Assembly: GCA_013176395.1 (NCBI GenBank)
Contig: JABMLP010000029.1
Span: forward strand, 310,001 to 374,000
Source of the DNA: Venturia oleaginea
Lineage: Eukaryota > Ascomycota > Dothideomycetes > Venturiales > Venturiaceae
Direction of reading: 5' to 3'
Length of the DNA stretch: 64,000 nt
Shown here: positions 1 to 10,720 of the stretch, piece after piece
How the letters are laid out: the number at the start of each line of letters is the position of its first letter
Position numbering within the stretch: the stretch's first letter is position 1
Position numbers and translations under genes: made by a program
Notes under the pieces: model-generated
The model's input: only the letters and a program-made list of their open reading frames with translations
The model's database searches: none
Told to the model about the DNA's origin: nothing

Positions 1-2061
1 ACTCGCGGTACTTACAAAGTTTGATGGATCGAAATTTACATCAAGTTGGCCCGCTATGGCGTCCCTAAGAATTGGATCGAGGGGCTGGGCCTCGTTGATT
101 TTGGTTTCGAATTGCTTTCCCGCACTGTCTTCCACGTGAGACAGCACCATGAGTCCAGCTTTGTAGACCGCCTCTTTGATCGAAGATCCAGTTTCCAAGG
201 CCTCTAAGATGCCAGTGAGCACCGAGAATGATCTGAAAACCTTAAAGTAGTGTCTTGAGCGAAGGACGTTCTCCTTCACCATAGCATGAACGCCTTTGAA
301 CGCGACCCAGGCAGCCGTGCGAGAAAACTGTGGATCTACGAGCTTGTCGTTGAAGGTGTGTTTTCGTAGTCCAACACCAACAACCAAGCCAGCGATACCA
401 AAATCGCGATGGAACAGATCAGCGAGCCATCGGTGAGTTGGCTGCTCCCAAAGAGTCCTTTGCATTTGAAGCAGAGCAAGAGAGTTCTGGTTCAATGTTC
501 GCAAGAGCGTGGGGGAAGGGTCTTCATTAAGTTCTCCCTCTAGTGGTCTAGGTTGGTGGATAGCCATGCTGCAGCGCAACAGTAGCACCTCCACGAGTCG
601 ATTTTGGGGGAAAGGAAGAGAGCTCTGCGACTTGTTGAGGAATTGGCGAATGGTTCTGCCACAGGCAAGCAGTTGGACAGGGTCTAACGTTGGCGATGGA
701 GAATTCACTTTGTTCAATACCAAAATGATTGTAGGCATGGCTTCAGCAAGCAAAGATTGAAATGGATCGCTCGATTGTGCACAGTCTGAGCTTTCACTCT
801 GCACGGCTGGACTCGCCATTGGTTCGGGCCTGAGAAGAGCTGACGGAGTGTAGTCGTCAGATCGAATTAGCATTGGCATGCCAGAATCAAGAGAAACATA
901 TGCATCGAGGATCATGATCGTATTCCATATCTTGCTTCGAGCTGTGGCTTCGGCTTCAGGCATCGTTAGAAAGGCGGAAGTTCCGATGTGCAAGTATATC
1001 GACATGGCCACACGCTGGACGAATCCAACAAGTGTCCACTGGCTGCCCAGATCATCAAGTGTGATGATGTCGATACGCTTCGCGATCACCAGCATGCAAA
1101 ACGCCCGCAAGATAGTTAAATCAGGCTTCGTCACGAACAATCCCCGAGCCATAATAGCGGCTTCGGCGCCGTCAACGCATCTTTCAGACAAACCAGCATG
1201 GCCGCCTACAACGCCAGCGAATGAAATGTCGTGGGCAGAGTAGCAACTTAGCGCGATCATAAGATAGACTTGAACAAGCCAGGCGTCAGTGACGGATTCA
1301 GGATGCGTCCAAAGTCGGGAGAATTCATCTCGAAAAGCTCGGATGTCTAAGAGTGGATGTATCGTCTCGTAAGTGTTGATATAATTCTCCACGAGCTGTT
1401 CAGCCAGATGCTTTGGTGGGAGGAAGGAAAGCCGTGGATGAGTGGAGAGTACAGAATTGCCGCCGGCGTCACCAAAAGGAAAGGATCTCAGCCTTTTTGG
1501 TGGGTAGAATTTCTTCAGCTGCTTTATTTTGTTCATCAACGAAGCCAATTCGTTCCCACGCATGAACGGCGCCGCTTCCTCAAACTAGTCGCGGTATCAG
1601 TTCCAGTAAGTCTGCGCGTTTTTGATGCTCAATACCTGAAAGGCCAGTTGGGCCCAATGAGTCATTCCACTAAACCGCGCTCGCCCTTTGTGCCAGGTGG
1701 TCCCAACGGGTTGTCGAGTGGGCTTACCGTCTGATGCTGCTGGGCTTGGCTGTTGTATTACTGCAATTGAGGTCTTCAAATTGCTCGCAACAGCCGGAGA
1801 CTCGTTGCCTCCTTCGTAAACGCATTGATCCGCCCTGTTGCCAGCAATACACCGCGAGCAAGGCAGTTTGCGATCACATTTGACCTTCTGGCGATGACAC
1901 GCGTCACAGCTCAAGACCTTTCTCTGTCGCTTCTTTGGACGCTGGACATCTGGAGGATCGGCTCCGGCGGCAAAGGAGTCAGGGGTCAGATTGGATATTT
2001 GAAGCATGTCGTAGCGTTCAGCATAATGAAGACAATGAGGAAAGGGAGATTCTTCGGACAC
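1..2061 (-). CDS. Zn2Cys6 fungal transcription factor (3' end beyond the window)
   Basis: Nuclear DNA-binding regulator. Exon 1 (2061-1636) encodes a Zn(II)2Cys6 binuclear cluster near residues 50-77 (CDACHRQKVKCDRK, then CSRC and a final Cys), preceded by a basic RPKKRQRK stretch. A 51-nt intron (1635-1585, GTATTG...ACTAG) joins in phase to a long exon 2 (1584-16). Exon 2 carries the fungal-specific middle homology region; HPLLDIRAFRDEF and MILDAYVSLDSGMP are typical. At 15-10 there is a GTAAGT donor, so at least one more exon lies outside the window. The start ATG at 2061 gives a short acidic N terminus before the zinc cluster. The target genes cannot be told from the sequence, and no biosynthetic cluster is visible on this side. 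Sure of the family, unsure of the exact 5' end. Confidence 0.9.
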
Positions 2062-3134
2062 TGTCGTCGTCGAAGGGATGCGACTTTTCGCTAGTCATCC
2101 CCGTGCTAGCTCCAGAATGGACTGGCGTTCTACTTAGGCCATCCCGTCTCGATCTTGGTACGTCTCTAATTTCAGGTCAGTTCTTCTGTAACAAGCGCCA
2201 GGACTGCCTACTTAGGGCATTCAGGATCCGCGGTGAGAGTGAGACGACATTTGAACAGAAGAATACGTCCTACCTCGGTCTGACACGAAGGTAGATAGAT
2301 TGAGACAAAACTGGATAAGCCGAGGCGGCATCGCAACCACTCAAGAAAATTAACCTTCATGGTCGCACTGGATCGACGCTTTCGAGGAAATCAACCGGAA
2401 GAGCTCGAAACGTTGCAACGAGGTAGTGGGCTTTTGACTTTGGCCGTACAAAAATGCATTTAACTTGTGGAGTTTTGGGCATTATATAAGCGTGAGGGTC
2501 TATTGATCACGTGTCGAACTGAAATATCCCCCCATAGCAATACCTTCCCACAGCAAACAACCACTAAAGCATGACAAAACCATACGAAAGCACACCTCAC
2601 GAAAGCACTTCAAACCTCTCCACTGCCACCAAACGACCCAGACTAAAACTTTTCTGCATTCATGTTCTTGACTGCCATATCACTACTAACGTAAACACAC
2701 GGCAGAAAAGAAAAAGAGCAGAAAAAAATCTACTCGCTCAATTATTCTTCGTCACTCCACTCGAAACTCTGGAGAAAACTAGTTTAGAAACAACCCCGTT
2801 ACGAAATCGTTCCAAATGCCAAAGCTCCCTCACTTTTCTCTCCATCATCAAACGCAAGCCACCAAAAATTCACCCCAATCCCAAAACCGAGATTATGGCC
2901 CGCACGCGTAATTGGTATCTGAGTAGCATAATAGGCATCGAGCAGCAGCACAAAGCGTTTGCACCACCTGCATGCCAGCTTACCAGCCAGCCCAACCATG
3001 TAACGTTTAGTGTTAAACGAAAATTCGAGAATCAGTGGTACTCCTTGCGCCAATGCATGGAGCTCGAAAGGGATACTTGTAAAACGCTAGTAGTTCTCCC
3101 CTGTCGGCGAGAACTAGCAACGGGATGTCGACAA
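2062..3134. other. Intergenic: upstream region of the regulator and 3' flank of the DUF2433 gene
   Basis: No supported gene. The open frame at 2571-3140 (+) is A/C-rich, has no recognisable domain and lies antisense to the 3' flank of the next gene, so I leave it out. A TATA-like tattatataa lies near 2480, but on sequence alone I cannot assign it to a transcript. Confidence 0.5.
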
Positions 3135-5496
3135 CTATGATTCACCAGAAGGAGCAGGCTTTGACTCTCCAGAGCCAGTTCCCTCACCTCCCTTGTTGAA
3201 ATCTCCGCGCCCACCGCGATTGCCACGGTTTCCTCGGCCGCCACGGTCACCACCGCGACCTCCACGAGGACCACCTCGGCCTCGGAAGGCACCGCGGCCT
3301 CCTTCAGAGTCGCTGGCACCGCCAGATCGGTATCCGCCAGATGTTTGTACACCACCGCGGTTGCTCGCTTGCCAGTTGCCAGCGCCATGGTGATCACGGT
3401 GCTCACGAGGTTGACGTGGGCCATGGTTCTCACGCTCACGGTAGACTGTGATGCTTGGGGCCGCTGGGTCTGATTGGCGTGCTTTAAGATCTCCATTGAT
3501 GTGCTTGAGAGCTTCGTTCATTACTTCCACACTCTTGAAACGAACGATCCAGAATTGACCGCTCTTTTCGACCTTCTCGATGTTGGAATGGTCTTCCTCA
3601 GCGATGAAGCTTCGGACTTGATCTTCGTCCTTAGCATTGCGAACGAACAGCGATTGGCTCGGTGGTGGCGGGGCTTTCTTTTCTGGTGCAGAGTCTTTCG
3701 AGGAGTCTGCGGCCTTGTCTGCTGCAGATGTTCCATTCGACTTGTTATCTGAAGCAACTGTCTTTTCTGTGCTTGGTCCTGAAGGTGCGCTTGATGGTTG
3801 AGGCGTGGCTGACTTGTTTGTCTCTTTTGGAACCACGGGCGATGGGGATGGACCAGTGCGCGCAGCGTGAGATCCGCCTTGACGAGGGTGGTTTGGAGGC
3901 GTTGGGTTCGATGGTCCTCGAGGCTGCGGTTGTTGCTGTGTGATCGGGCGTGGCACCTGCTGTGGCTGTGGTGGGGGAAGCTGAGTATGAGCAGCGGGCT
4001 GAGGGCCTCCACTCGCAGGCCCAGATACTGAGGATGTAGCAGCTGGAGCGCCTTGCTGCTGTGGCAGGCCTTTGCCACCACGATGAGCAAAGTTGAAACC
4101 CTGAGCACGCATCTCGGTACCAATGCGGCCAGCATCGATGTCCAAGACGAGCCAGCCATAGGCAGCGTCAGCCAAGTTGAAGTTCCACATGTTCTTGAAT
4201 GCGGACTCATCGATTTGGCCACTGCCAGGTGTCGACTGGCCCCCGAAGGGATTGCCACCATTTGCTACTATTGGCATTTTGTTGACAAGATCCAAAGCGT
4301 AGGCTAATAAACGCTTTTGAGACTCGTTGTCCTCAACTGCAGGCTCCACTTCATTCTTGACCGTCTGCCAAACGTCATCGAAGGATGCTTTCGAGGCCGC
4401 CAACTTCCCGCGGTAGTGATCGAGAGTGGGGTTGACGCTGAACTCATTGTACGAGCTTCCATAACGGAAATGAAGACCGGCCGATATCGAGAAGTCGGCC
4501 TTGAGGGTGACGGACAGCTGGTTGAGGAGACCTTCACGAGCAGGAGAGGCGTGAGTGACGAAGAGGCGAGTCTCGGTGGGATCGTAGACACGGTTGGCAG
4601 TGTCTATGAGCTCTCCCATCTGGAGTAGAGTTGTCCACATAGTTCCTTGGCCACCGGCAATAGTTGTTCTGCCCTCACCATTGTCAAAGAGCTTGTGCAT
4701 GACCACAGCTCCACCAAGACCCAAGATGCGTAGCTTGACACCGCCAACATCCAACAGGCGTGAGTTGGCCTCATCGATGATGTGCAGATTGTCAATCTTA
4801 TGCTCGCCGGATCTCAACTTCTCCAGAACCTGAACATCCTCGCAGGCACCCCAAACTGTGTAAACTGGCACGTCCAATGTGTAGGTCTTGTTCAAGAACA
4901 GAGGTAGTTCGGAAAGTGGGAGTTGTTCTCGAGGAATTCGCTCCTTAATTGAAGGTTGTGGGGTGGCTGAAGCGATTTGACGCTTCACTGACTCGGTAAG
5001 AAGAGGCGAGTACTGAGCGACATGGCGAAGTGTCCTGTTACTGTTAGTTTTGCCCAAAGCTATGACCTATATTTCAATTCCTTACTTCTCAGCAATACGG
5101 TCGAGTGAGCGGTCATCGTAAAAGCCGAAATCACCAGTGTGGACAATGTAGTTCGCACGAGCTTCCTTGGCCAGTGTGTTCAGAGAGCGGAGGTTTCCTG
5201 AGATGAGAATGTCAGCACTCTGGTACGCTCCTTTCCATCAAGTAGAAATACCTCGAACATCTGCGACACATAGCACTCTCACTGGGCCCTGCTGAATGAC
5301 GCGACCTTGATTCGGGAGGAGTGGCACGGCGCCAGGCATGGGCTGGGGAACCGGAGGAGCACCATTTGACTGATACGAGGAGGCAGCTTGAGCGTAAGGA
5401 CGGGGCTGGTTTCCGGCGGGCTGCGTCTAGTCAGTAAAGTCTCTGTCATAGTTTGATGGGCGCAATGTAATATAGAGGTTAACATACGGCGGCCAT
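3135..5496 (-). CDS. DUF2433 metallophosphoesterase-like protein with C-terminal RGG box
   Basis: Four exons: 5496-5488 (a 9-nt start exon, ATGGCCGCC), 5420-5252, 5197-5086 and 5034-3135, with introns of about 51-67 nt in matching phase, giving about 729 residues. After a Pro/Gln-rich leader comes a calcineurin-like fold start: VRVLCVADVRGNLRSLN followed by YIVHTGDFGFYDDRS. These correspond to the metal-binding D-x-R and GD motifs, and the fungal DUF2433 core follows. The middle is Pro/Gln/Ser-rich and disordered. A small RNA-binding-like module follows (LFVRNAKDEDQVRSFIAEED...FWIVRF), and the protein ends in a long RGG/GRG tract typical of RNA-binding tails. Role inferred: RNA-associated phosphoesterase or scaffold; the family has no settled function that I can name. 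Alternative acceptor ACTAG at 5427 would add two residues at exon 2. Confidence 0.88.
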
Positions 5497-6046
5497 AGGG
5501 AAGAAGCTTGCGGAGTGCGGCTTAGTTGTAGGGAGTGCGGCGCGTTGTTGATTCTGCAACAATGTGTGGTGGAAGAAAGAATTGCTGGATGGAGTGGAGG
5601 CGAGATGAGGTCGAGCAGGAGAGGGTGAGGTTATTAGAGGAATGGGAGTCGCAAGTTGACTTTTGTCGGGAAGTTATGGTACATCTCCCCTTCTCCATAC
5701 AGACTGAAATTCCTTGGCAGAGTGCACGAGTCAGGTACACACATGACCTAGACGGACCATTTCACTTCAGCTTCACTTTGTTGCGATTGCTGGAGCATAG
5801 TCTTTATTTATCTTTGAAGAATTCTGAAGAAAAAGTCTCTGTCATACATGTTTTTAGAGATGAAACACGGCTCTTTCCAGATTTTCCCACAATTTTTTCG
5901 AGTTCAAAAACAAGGCTGAACATTTTTAGCCTCATCAACGATGCCCGTAGTTTTGCTGGTCATCTAATATGAATCCGACTTTTAGAAAAGGGTAAAGCGA
6001 CATCAATCATTCATTGTGCCATGAGTGTAAAGTAACATGAAATTTT
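5497..6046. other. Intergenic: 5' region of the DUF2433 gene
   Basis: No supported gene. The frame at 5535-5972 (+) starts 39 nt from the divergent gene's ATG and has no domain; it is probably promoter and 5' UTR read on the wrong strand. Confidence 0.5.
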
Positions 6047-6758
6047 TTACGTTAAGAAGTGGTCCATCTCGTGTCCCCAATCACTGACCACCCACAGCCC
6101 GTTCGTCCATTCTAGTCCGCCAACAGGTAATCCACAAATTCTGATCGATATCGCTGGGTTTCTGGCAAAGTCGTCCAACAAGTTTTCCAGAAATTCATCG
6201 ACATCGATCTCAACTTGATAAAGCCGCATTGAAGTAAGTTCTTGATTGTCATGAATTAAGGAACCCACGGTGCACCCACCAACTGAGACGTCTGGGTTTG
6301 CGAGAATCGAAGTTAACAGCTCCTTGTAAGACATGATGCATCAAAGCGTCGTATTCCGCTGGAAAGTATAAGTCTATTCAGGTCTTTGCTTTGAACTGGT
6401 ATGATTGCCAGCGCGAGGAGGAAGATTTCATGGAACCATTGCCAGGGCTTGGTAGGTTGAAGCCTCAGGCTTGCAATTTTGGCAAATGTGATGAAGGAGA
6501 GCACTCTAAATATGGATCATAGATTGAAATGTTATTGCATTCCTCGCCGAAGCCCAGAGCGCCACGCTGGCAATTGTATGTGGTGTTTGGTAGGACAATG
6601 TGCATTGTTTCAATGCATACACGTGATGGCAAGGCGGCACTCGACGAACCAATCACATCACGTATGACCCGTTTCCTCGCAATTCGCGCAATAGAAACAA
6701 CTGTGGAACGGTTGAAGTCGACCATATAGAAGCCTTTTGATAGCGCTTCCACAACCAT
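6047..6758 (-). pseudogene. Decayed hypothetical protein gene
   Basis: Two protein-like blocks in the same direction. The upstream block (6758-6465) reads MVVEALSKGFYMVDFN... for 97 residues. In the same frame after TGA at 6465-6467 the reading continues as GFNLPSPGNG...SYQFKAKT, meets a second TGA, then gives IDLYFPAEYDALMHH. The sense then shifts frame into the downstream block 6334-6047 (MSYKELLTSILANPDVSVGG, later LYQVEIDVDEFLENLLDDF). Together these suggest one gene broken by two stops and one frameshift. No family recognised. It may instead be two small genes, or one gene with an intron I failed to place. Confidence 0.4.
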
Positions 6759-7956
6759 GGCTTCACAATGCTGTCAGCTGCCTGTGGTGGAGACCTATGC
6801 GACCATCCCAAGCAAGAGACGTCGTGCTTGTCTCTGAAAGTGACCCATAAAGAAGAACTATCCCCACCTCCGGCTGTTCAGAGCGGGAAGAACTCAGGTG
6901 TTTTTCATGGCCGGCCGAATCCTCCGAAAAACCCTAAACGATGCTCTTGCAGCAATTTTGCAGCGAATGACCTACCACGTCGCAGCAATCACCACAACGC
7001 AAGAATGAGGAGTAGATTCAGCGCAGCAATGGTCTTGTCGTGTCATCGATATTGGACCGGAACATTATTGCCACCTCACCTCTTGCTGGCAGAATCAACA
7101 AAACTTATGTCATCCAAGTTCCAGTGCCCCAAAAACTCCGAGCGAAGATTCTCGGGCAATTCCGGACACGCACTCCATTCTTATCCGGCATATGAAAACC
7201 AGGTCCAGGGTGGCCATCAATGCCTGGACATGAGCGAGTTGACAAGAACTTAAGGGATACCGGAGGACATGATGGCATGGTCGAAGAATATGTGTATTTC
7301 CCTCTCTCCAGGGCCAAAGATGCTAATGCGGATCGCAGGCCACTCAGAGACCGCCACGTGTAGCCATGAGCCGTTGATAACAATGTCTACGCTCAAAGCT
7401 GTTTAGTAGAAGATGGAGAAATGTGAGTCTTTAATTATTCGGTAGCACGATTGTTGGCAAGGCTGGCCGTATCGTTGACCCAAAACAATGCCTTCTTCAT
7501 GGAGCATCGGGTATGCTCGACGCAACATCTCCTCCAGACTCAGAAGACGTAGCTGACACCGAGAACATTGCAGACCGGCTTTCCAAGCTCTTATCCTTCT
7601 GTCTCGGTCGCACGACGCCTCTTCTACGCCAACGAAACGCCAACGAATGCATCTCCCACAACACGCAATCGGGTACGAGGACGCGGGCCATGGTCGTCCG
7701 AAGCACACGACGAGGGCAACATATCTGGAGCCGTCGAAGGGCACTGAGCAGCGACGAGCGTCAGGCTAGATTTATGCTGAGATGAGGCCAGTAAGGTGAG
7801 ACGGCGGACGAGTGGAAGTCCTAGACGGTACTCTGAAGAAAAAGAAGGACCGGCTCCCAGAAACACCCTAGTGTAATTTACACACAGTTTACCAGCGGAT
7901 AACGTGATCTTATCACGTGATCAGTAGGTTCCCCGCAGGATTCTGAAGGATTTTGC
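6759..7956. other. Gene-free stretch with short coding-like fragments
   Basis: No intact gene. On the + strand short protein-like runs appear in shifting frames: NIIATSPLAGRINKTYVIQV near 7060-7120 and HDGMVEEYVYFPLSRAKDA near 7260-7330. This looks like an old, frame-broken gene of unknown family ending before the retroposon at 7971. Confidence 0.3.
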
Positions 7957-7970
7957 CCTCGCCCAATACA

Positions 7971-9572
7971 GAAAAACAGCACACACAGCGAGAACTCAAT
8001 TTTTGGAATTTACAGAAGTATCATCTAAAGATCATCAAAACACCTCTGCCAGTGGCCGCTCCGGCCTCTAGAGGCCATCGCGCGTCCCTCAGCGTCGATG
8101 AGATATCTCTAGAGTCGCCGTCGCGGCCACGGCAGAGCAAGCAGACGAATACATGAGCAAGCTACACGAACGATGCGTCCACCAAAGACAACAGCAACCA
8201 TCTAGTCACTATCTCCCGGCTAGTCCATCACCCCAGATGACACTGCAACGCTCCGAGTCGATGAGTCACTGCTAGAACGGCAATACCTTCAACACAACTC
8301 AAACACCAGACGCCCGGTGCGCAACAATCGGCACCACACACCACTGCAACGACTAGACAACCTCTCCCAACGTCTTGGCAAACCGTCCTGCTACAAGCTG
8401 TTGCCCAGAGCCTTGAGCCTCTCCCCAAACTGTTGCCTCCCAGTTACGGCATTGGCAAGAGTAGGTGCGCGACACAGTAAGTAGTAAGGACGCATAGAAG
8501 GAGCCTATTGGCGGCAAATCCCCTCCCTGTAAGCTAGCAGACGTAGCCTTGAGCCTCTCCCCAGACTGTTGCGTCCCAGTTATGGCATTGGCAAGAGTAG
8601 GTGCGCGATATAGCAAGCAGGGAGAGCGACTAGCAGCAGATAGGCTCCGACTATAAGACGACAGGTCTACAACACAATCGGTGCGACACGATACGGCAGC
8701 TGCTAGAGAACCTCATCTACTATCGTCTCCGCAAACCGTCCTGCTGCAAGCTGATGTCCAGAGCCTTGAGCCTCTCCCCAAACTGTTGCGTCCCAGTTAT
8801 GGCATTGGCAAGAGTAGGTGCGCAACACAGTAAGCAGTAAGGACGTATAGAAGGAGCTTATTGGCGGCAAATCCCCTCCCTACAAGCCAGCAGACGTAGC
8901 CTTGAGCCTCTCCCCAGACTGTTGCGTCCCAGTTATGGCATTGGCAAGAGTAGGAGCGCGATATAGCAAGTAGGGAGAGCGACTAGCAGCAGATAGGCTC
9001 CGACTATAAGACGGCAGGTCTATAGCACGATCGGCGCCATACAATACGGCAGCTACCAGACAGCCTCGTCCACGGGCATACCCGGAGTATCACACCCAAG
9101 CAGCGAAATCACGACTACGATGGTTACTATTGTCTCCAGCATCACACAACCAAATACACCGCCGCATAGGAATCTGGTGCAAGGCAACTTTCACAAGCAG
9201 AAACATACTTAGGGAACCCATTGGCCTTGAGGGATAAGGCGAAACAGATAGACAAGCTGAGCATTAGAGGGAGACTGTAGGTAGAAGGATAGCGAAACAC
9301 GAGGCATTGCCTCTTGAGTCTACATAGCACAGATATACTAGCAGAATAACCAGTATCTACAAGAGCCAGCGGGCATTTGGAGATACTGGTTAAGGGAAAA
9401 GAGGGAGGACGGAGGGGACAGCTGGTCTTGTTTCAGTGAACGGGGCGAAGTGGGGCGCGGTGGATTATATAATCTATCACGTGTCGGGTGTCTGATGAAG
9501 TCCTCCTAACCGGACATAGCTGCGTGATTAAGCGGCTGCAACCGAGTAGGATAAAATCAATCAATCAATCAA
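7971..9572 (+). mobile_element. 1.6-kb non-coding retroposon, copy 1 (TCAA-tailed)
   Basis: Flanked by an exact 14-bp target-site duplication CCTCGCCCAATACA (7957-7970 and 9573-9586). The 3' end is a short A/TCAA repeat tail (ATCAATCAATCAATCAA). Such a tail with a 10-20 bp duplication is the hallmark of target-primed reverse transcription, so this is a LINE-mobilised element. A second, nearly identical, oppositely oriented copy at 55903-57507 starts at the same 5' end, so the element is full length, not 5'-truncated. It has no reverse transcriptase and no long sense frame; the interior is tandem repeats. It therefore looks non-autonomous, or is a deletion derivative or the UTR of a larger LINE. 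I saw no convincing Pol III A/B boxes. Confidence 0.85.
8386..9012 (+). repeat. Internal tandem repeat of the retroposon
   Basis: Two units of about 275 bp (about 8386-8660 and 8738-9012). Each contains two copies of a roughly 58-bp motif beginning CCTTGAGCCTCTCCCC and ending AAGAGTAGG (near 8411, 8551, 8765 and 8900). The same arrangement is present in copy 2. Confidence 0.8.
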
Positions 9573-9586
9573 CCTCGCCCAATACA

Positions 9587-10238
9587 TCTCTCCTTCATCA
9601 AACAACCACACGCACGATTGCGCACCGGGCGTGAAGTCGTCCAAAAATTGTTTTCGCGGTCTTATTCTAGGTCATAAGCTTCAAGCGAAGCGCGTTTCCC
9701 ACGCGGGGCGAACCACTCAGTGGGCGCCATCTGGATGGATTTACGCGCAAGCCACGGATTGGATCGGTTCACGGGCAGAAAGCTGCCAGCGCCTATAGTT
9801 GGACCGCCCACGCCGCACGAATTAAACCAGCAGAAAAGAATTTGTTTCATTCATTAAGCTAGCCTCGTCGAATATGGATGATACAAAGAGTGAACCGCTC
9901 GCTCTCGGCCTAGTACCCAGTCTGTCACTGCCCACCATCACACTTCCTGGAGAATAGCAGCGCTGCCTGTCATCCGCGATTTCAAGACACAAATTTCTGA
10001 AGAGGAAATTAACCACAACCTTGCGCCAAATCCTTATCTCAATGGTCCAACCAGTGGCCGCTCGTCAGTGTCCCCGACCCCGTTTCAAACCATCTCCATT
10101 CAAGCATACTGTGGGTACCCATATCCAGCCACCGCCCTCGCCCCAGTGTATGCTTGATTGTATTGTTGCTGCTGGCGCTGACCGTTACCTCCAAGCGCCA
10201 CTCGACGGCTAGAGATCTCCGCGTAGAGGGCTGAAATC
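9587..10238. other. Intergenic
   Basis: Nothing supported. It holds the right flank of the retroposon and the 3' flank of the small Cys-rich gene. Frames here are short and overlap on both strands. Confidence 0.4.
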
Positions 10239-10520
10239 TCAATGTCCTAACTGTCTGATCGTTTCCATGGACTTTTCGATCGAGGCCGGGTTTCGACCCT
10301 CCTGAGTCCAGCGGGTGACTCGATCAGCCTCAGCCTGTCGCTTGCGAAGCTTGGCGTCGGCCTTCTCGCAATACTTGCACTTGGTGTCGAACGAAGTGGT
10401 TTCGTGTACGAGCTTCATGCCACAGGTTTCGCCCATTCGGTACTCCTTGTTGCAGTGTTGGCGGAAATTGCCCCACTTGAAGTCGCCACAGATGAAACGG
10501 GATTGTTCGTAGAAGCACAT
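10239..10520 (-). CDS. Small Cys/His-rich conserved fungal protein
   Basis: About 93 residues from the ATG at 10520 (MCFYEQSRFICGDFKWGNF). I chose this start because members of this unnamed ascomycete family that I recall begin with MCxYEQ. The same frame stays open up to an ATG at 10718, which would add 66 poorly conserved residues and is more likely 5' UTR. Visible pattern: CFYEQ, CGD, HCNKEYRMGETCGMKL, then CKYCEKAD and a basic helical segment KLRKRQAEADRVTRW ending in RNPASIEKSMETI. The spaced Cys/His residues suggest metal binding. Function unknown. The tail is short, so a further 3' exon is possible. Confidence 0.65.
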   Translation of the reverse strand: MCFYEQSRFICGDFKWGNFRQHCNKEYRMGETCGMKLVHETTSFDTKCKYCEKADAKLRKRQAEADRVTRWTQEGRNPASIEKSMETIRQLGH

Positions 10521-10720
10521 GGTGTCAGTTTGAAGAGCTTGGGTGCTGTCGCGCGGTACCTGCATTAGCCCCTGCCAATATCCAGTGAACTGGGTGGAAC
10601 CTACGTCGGTTACTGTGGGTGTTGATGATCCTTGAATGCTATTGGTTCTTTTGTCGAAGAACTTTGAACGTTCAGCCTTTCCGATGGATGACTCGAAGAA
10701 CGATCGGTCTCTTACCAATG

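Noticed and set aside
2571..3140. 189-codon open frame (+)
   Set aside because: Composition like leader and 3' flank sequence, no domain, ends antisense over the real DUF2433 gene.
5535..5972. 145-codon open frame (+)
   Set aside because: Lies in the likely promoter of the divergent DUF2433 gene; no domain, no splice or homology support.
8386..9012. CRISPR-like spacing of repeated words in the retroposon
   Set aside because: The intervals are themselves repeated, and this is a eukaryotic nuclear sequence; ordinary tandem duplication explains it.
7971..9572. Retroposon as a SINE
   Set aside because: I looked for A and B boxes at the 5' end and found none convincing; 1.6 kb is also too long for a typical SINE.
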